From: Herbaspirillum sp. AP02
Lineage (GTDB): Bacteria; Pseudomonadota; Gammaproteobacteria; Burkholderiales; Burkholderiaceae_D
DNA length: 64,000 nucleotides
Direction: 5' to 3'
Assembly (NCBI RefSeq): GCF_015767275.1
Contig: NZ_JADWMY010000001.1
Location: 930,001 to 994,000 of the forward strand
Shown here: positions 63,915-64,000 of the stretch, piece after piece
How positions within the stretch are numbered: the stretch's first letter is position 1
How the letters are laid out: each line of letters starts with the position of its first letter
Made by a program: the position numbers and the translations under genes
Notes under the pieces: model-generated
What the model saw: the letters and a program-made list of their open reading frames with translations, nothing else
What the model was told of the DNA's origin: nothing
Databases searched by the model: none

Positions 63915-64000
63915 CATTCGCAGACAGGATCACGCCTGGCCGCCCCCTCCGCCGGGGCGATGATGCGATACCGGAATGACAACAAGAGGAAATTGACCAT

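Noticed and set aside
63960-64000. GAGGA followed by an AT at the window end, possibly the start of a plus-strand gene
   Set aside because: Only a ribosome-site-like sequence and two bases of a potential ATG are inside the window, so no gene can be supported.

Overview
The window looks like chromosome of a high-GC betaproteobacterium (order Burkholderiales). I infer an Oxalobacteraceae member, probably Herbaspirillum-like, from the nuoA-N/tRNA-Leu/secG/tpiA arrangement, the DUF2818 gene after nuoN, the fused LivM-LivG protein and general protein character. No database was searched, so genus is an inference.

Layout. 1-470: tail of a PLP-dependent aminotransferase-type protein. 501-15953 (minus): one six-gene operon encoding a TolC-like outer-membrane protein, an OmpA/MotB-like protein, an HlyD adaptor, a MotA/TolQ-like protein, a type I ABC exporter and a 2661-residue repetitive adhesin. 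The set of parts equals that of Salmonella SPI-4 (SiiA-F). 16411-18321: htpG with a sigma-32-like promoter. 18484-24290: single housekeeping and accessory genes (FUSC protein, GNAT, glycine-zipper lipoprotein, Mpo1-like, SDR, DNA-deoxyinosine glycosylase, small membrane protein, MetQ, spermidine-synthase-like methyltransferase). 24505-24728: two tandem tRNA-Lys(CUU) genes, followed by a divergent XRE-type regulator and a ribbon-helix-helix-like small protein. 25715-31623 (minus): branched-chain amino acid ABC transporter (LivK, LivH, fused LivM-LivG, LivF) and an alpha/beta hydrolase. 31783-34980: thioesterase, ETF-ubiquinone oxidoreductase, NUDIX hydrolase.

35098-53673 (minus): DUF2818 and the complete 14-gene complex I operon (nuoA to nuoN), preceded by tRNA-Leu(GAG), secG, tpiA, a quinone oxidoreductase and a MarR-like regulator. 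53885-59327 (plus): a 5-oxoproline (pyroglutamate) operon, pxpB-pxpC-pxpA, followed by two membrane proteins (DUF969, DUF979) and a DUF2891 protein. 59412-60704 (minus): type II NADH dehydrogenase. 61053-63786 (minus): rpsO and pnp with a hairpin in the pnp leader.

Functional themes are quinone-linked respiration (complex I, NDH-2, ETF-QO), amino-acid uptake and catabolism (Liv, MetQ, Pxp), and a surface-adhesion apparatus. The most notable element is the SPI-4-like secretion locus, whose adhesin has about 31 units of roughly 60-66 residues, part of them in an alternating two-type pattern. Second is the pxp/DUF969/DUF979/DUF2891 operon, which contains a probable but uncharacterised permease.
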